The position numbers were made by a program, and so were the translations under genes. Positions 5,029 through 5,030 of a stretch of DNA of 5,030 bases are shown one piece after another. Source of the stretch: Treponema sp. (GTDB taxonomy: Bacteria > Spirochaetota > Spirochaetia > Treponematales > Breznakiellaceae); the NCBI GenBank assembly GCA_031259515.1, contig JAIRLK010000167.1, positions 1-5,030 of the forward strand, read 5' to 3'. Every line of letters begins with the position of its first letter. The stretch's first letter is position 1. The notes under the pieces are model-generated. The model was not told the DNA's origin and ran no database searches. It worked only from the letters and a program-made list of their open reading frames with translations.

Positions 5029-5030
5029 GG

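Overview
The window looks like a piece of a spirochaete chromosome, most likely a Treponema-type organism. This rests on three things: the recognisable style of the Cro/C1 regulator (TIQDLFI...N-L-K...S-Q-M-R-L-A-E...GEIE.GK.FPS), the mix of LPP20-type lipoproteins with a TolB-N/CsgG-like protein ending in an outer-membrane barrel, and clear Shine-Dalgarno sites. It is an assignment from protein style, not from a database search. The operon is visibly GC-rich; the regulator gene and the divergent promoter region are clearly more AT-rich.

Layout. Positions 1-288 hold no gene. They contain a structured repeat of about 150 bp (37-187) made of two inverted, hairpin-bearing copies of a 35-nt unit, which resembles a REPIN or small MITE. 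Three genes follow on the minus strand and read right to left as one probable operon: a lipoprotein (3230-4324), an LPP20-family lipoprotein (1999-3066), and a 541-residue secreted protein with two TolB-N/CsgG-like domains, a charged helical linker and a C-terminal beta-barrel-like domain (289-1914). No convincing intrinsic terminator separates them. The gap before the second gene carries seven copies of a ribosome-binding-site-like 15-bp unit (3067-3161). Six of the seven copies spell a three-codon minicistron Met-Ser-Leu-stop, and the last stop overlaps the gene's start codon as ATGA.

From 4325 to about 4674 lies a divergent control region. Three small inverted repeats sit in the probable leader of the minus-strand operon, the one nearest the start codon being terminator-like. 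An AT-rich block carries overlapping promoter-like elements and a 7-bp inverted repeat that could be an operator. A small helix-turn-helix regulator (4675-5028, + strand) follows and ends with a triplicated 6-residue repeat; its stop codon is followed at once by the window edge.

How the parts may work together (inference): two outer-membrane-type lipoproteins and a periplasmic TolB-N/CsgG-like protein fused to a barrel could form one envelope complex. LPP20 plus TolB-N/CsgG-like partners recall the FlgO/FlgP/FlgT and CsgG-type assemblies, but the fusion to a barrel is different. The divergent regulator may control the operon, itself, or a gene beyond the right edge. The strongest candidates for something undescribed are the minicistron/RBS array and the covarying inverted-repeat element.
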